NCBI GenBank assembly: GCA_903848645.1
Contig: CAINGU010000087.1
Span: 1-64,000, forward strand
Origin: an uncultured cyanobacterium
Lineage (GTDB): Bacteria > Cyanobacteriota > Cyanobacteriia > Cyanobacteriales > Nostocaceae
Length of the DNA stretch: 64,000 nucleotides
Direction: 5' to 3'
Shown here in pieces: positions 63,878 through 64,000 of this stretch (position 1 is its first letter; each line of letters opens with the position of its first letter). The position numbers were made by a program, and so were the translations under genes. The notes beneath the pieces are model-generated. The model saw only the letters and a list, made by a program, of their open reading frames with translations. It did not search any database and was not told where the DNA came from.

Positions 63878-63897
63878 AGGGGTTTAACCCCTTTTTA
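63878..63897 (+). terminator. Intrinsic terminator
   Basis: GGGGTTTAACCCC followed by TTTTT, about 20 bp after the DUF362 stop. On the minus strand the same palindrome lies at the end of the partial frame at 63884. Confidence 0.8.
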
Positions 63898-64000
63898 TCT
63901 CACTCCTAGTAATAAAGGATCTTGATGGAAAAAATTTAGCAAATTCTTGGATAGTCCAACCAACTTCCATCTCGAAGGTGTACATTAGTAGTTCTTGAAA
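63884..64000 (-). CDS. Possible partial gene running off the right edge
   Basis: On the minus strand a frame of 38 codons is open from the window edge to TAA, reading ...MYTFEMEVGWTIQEFAKFF and then PSRSFITRSEIKRG. It may be the C-terminus of a gene beyond the window or a chance frame; no family is recognised. Confidence 0.25.
   Translation of the reverse strand, partial: FQELLMYTFEMEVGWTIQEFAKFFPSRSFITRSEIKRG

Overview
The window is chromosomal DNA of a filamentous, heterocyst-forming cyanobacterium (order Nostocales). The reasons are visible in the sequence: AT-rich DNA with many GCGATCGC (HIP1) octamers, short tandem heptamer repeats typical of Nostocales, many dispersed palindromic repeats, a cyanobacterial chlorophyll/tocopherol gene (chlP), a cyanobacterial-type rnpB, and a complete heterocyst glycolipid (HGL) island. 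I cannot assign genus or species from the sequence alone.

Layout. 0-9 kb is housekeeping: a PBP4-type D,D-peptidase, a LOG-family protein, thioredoxin, GuaB3, a YdcF-type protein, geranylgeranyl reductase ChlP, and a pair made of a short unlisted membrane peptide and a YidD-like protein with a Cys-rich tail. 9.4-34.5 kb is the HGL island. Leftward (minus strand) run the PKS/fatty-acid-type genes in the order HglE (KS-AT-ACP-ACP-half KR), KR-DH, KS, CLF-like KS with AT, PfaD-type enoyl reductase, HglB/HetM (ACP-thioester reductase) and a short-chain dehydrogenase. Rightward, across a 1.55 kb divergent control region, run HgdB-like membrane fusion protein, HgdC-like permease, HgdA-like epimerase, a DUF2141 protein, a GT2 glycosyltransferase and a GT4 glycosyltransferase (HglT-like). 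The two arms together would make the long-chain polyol, glycosylate it and export it to the heterocyst envelope. The dehydrogenase sits where hetN is found in Anabaena, but it lacks the RGSGR patterning motif.

34.5-64 kb holds a possible 6S-like structured RNA and a possible small RNA, a TPR protein, an orphan degenerate PstB-like ATPase, Nudix and FolK enzymes, a class A PBP with an Arg/Ser tail, RsmB, a GH100 invertase, a glycine-zipper/WD40/J-domain protein, the pstSCAB phosphate operon (minus strand), a transposase remnant beside tandem repeats, the RNase P RNA gene, a histidine-kinase-like protein lacking its phospho-accepting His, an MFS carrier, an aspartase, a solute-binding-protein/diguanylate-cyclase pair, a VapBC-like toxin-antitoxin pair enclosed by two inverted copies of a 107-bp palindromic element, and a DUF362 protein.

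The most unusual signals are: (1) the vapBC pair fitted exactly between inverted copies of a dispersed element, one copy itself carrying a nested insertion; (2) two GC-rich REP-type palindromes read through in frame inside interdomain linkers of HglE; (3) a KR domain and a KS/CLF pair each split across adjacent genes; (4) replacement of HetN by a different SDR lacking RGSGR; (5) unannotated structured RNA candidates directly downstream of the glycosyltransferase arm. Single positions may be off by a base or two where I counted by hand.
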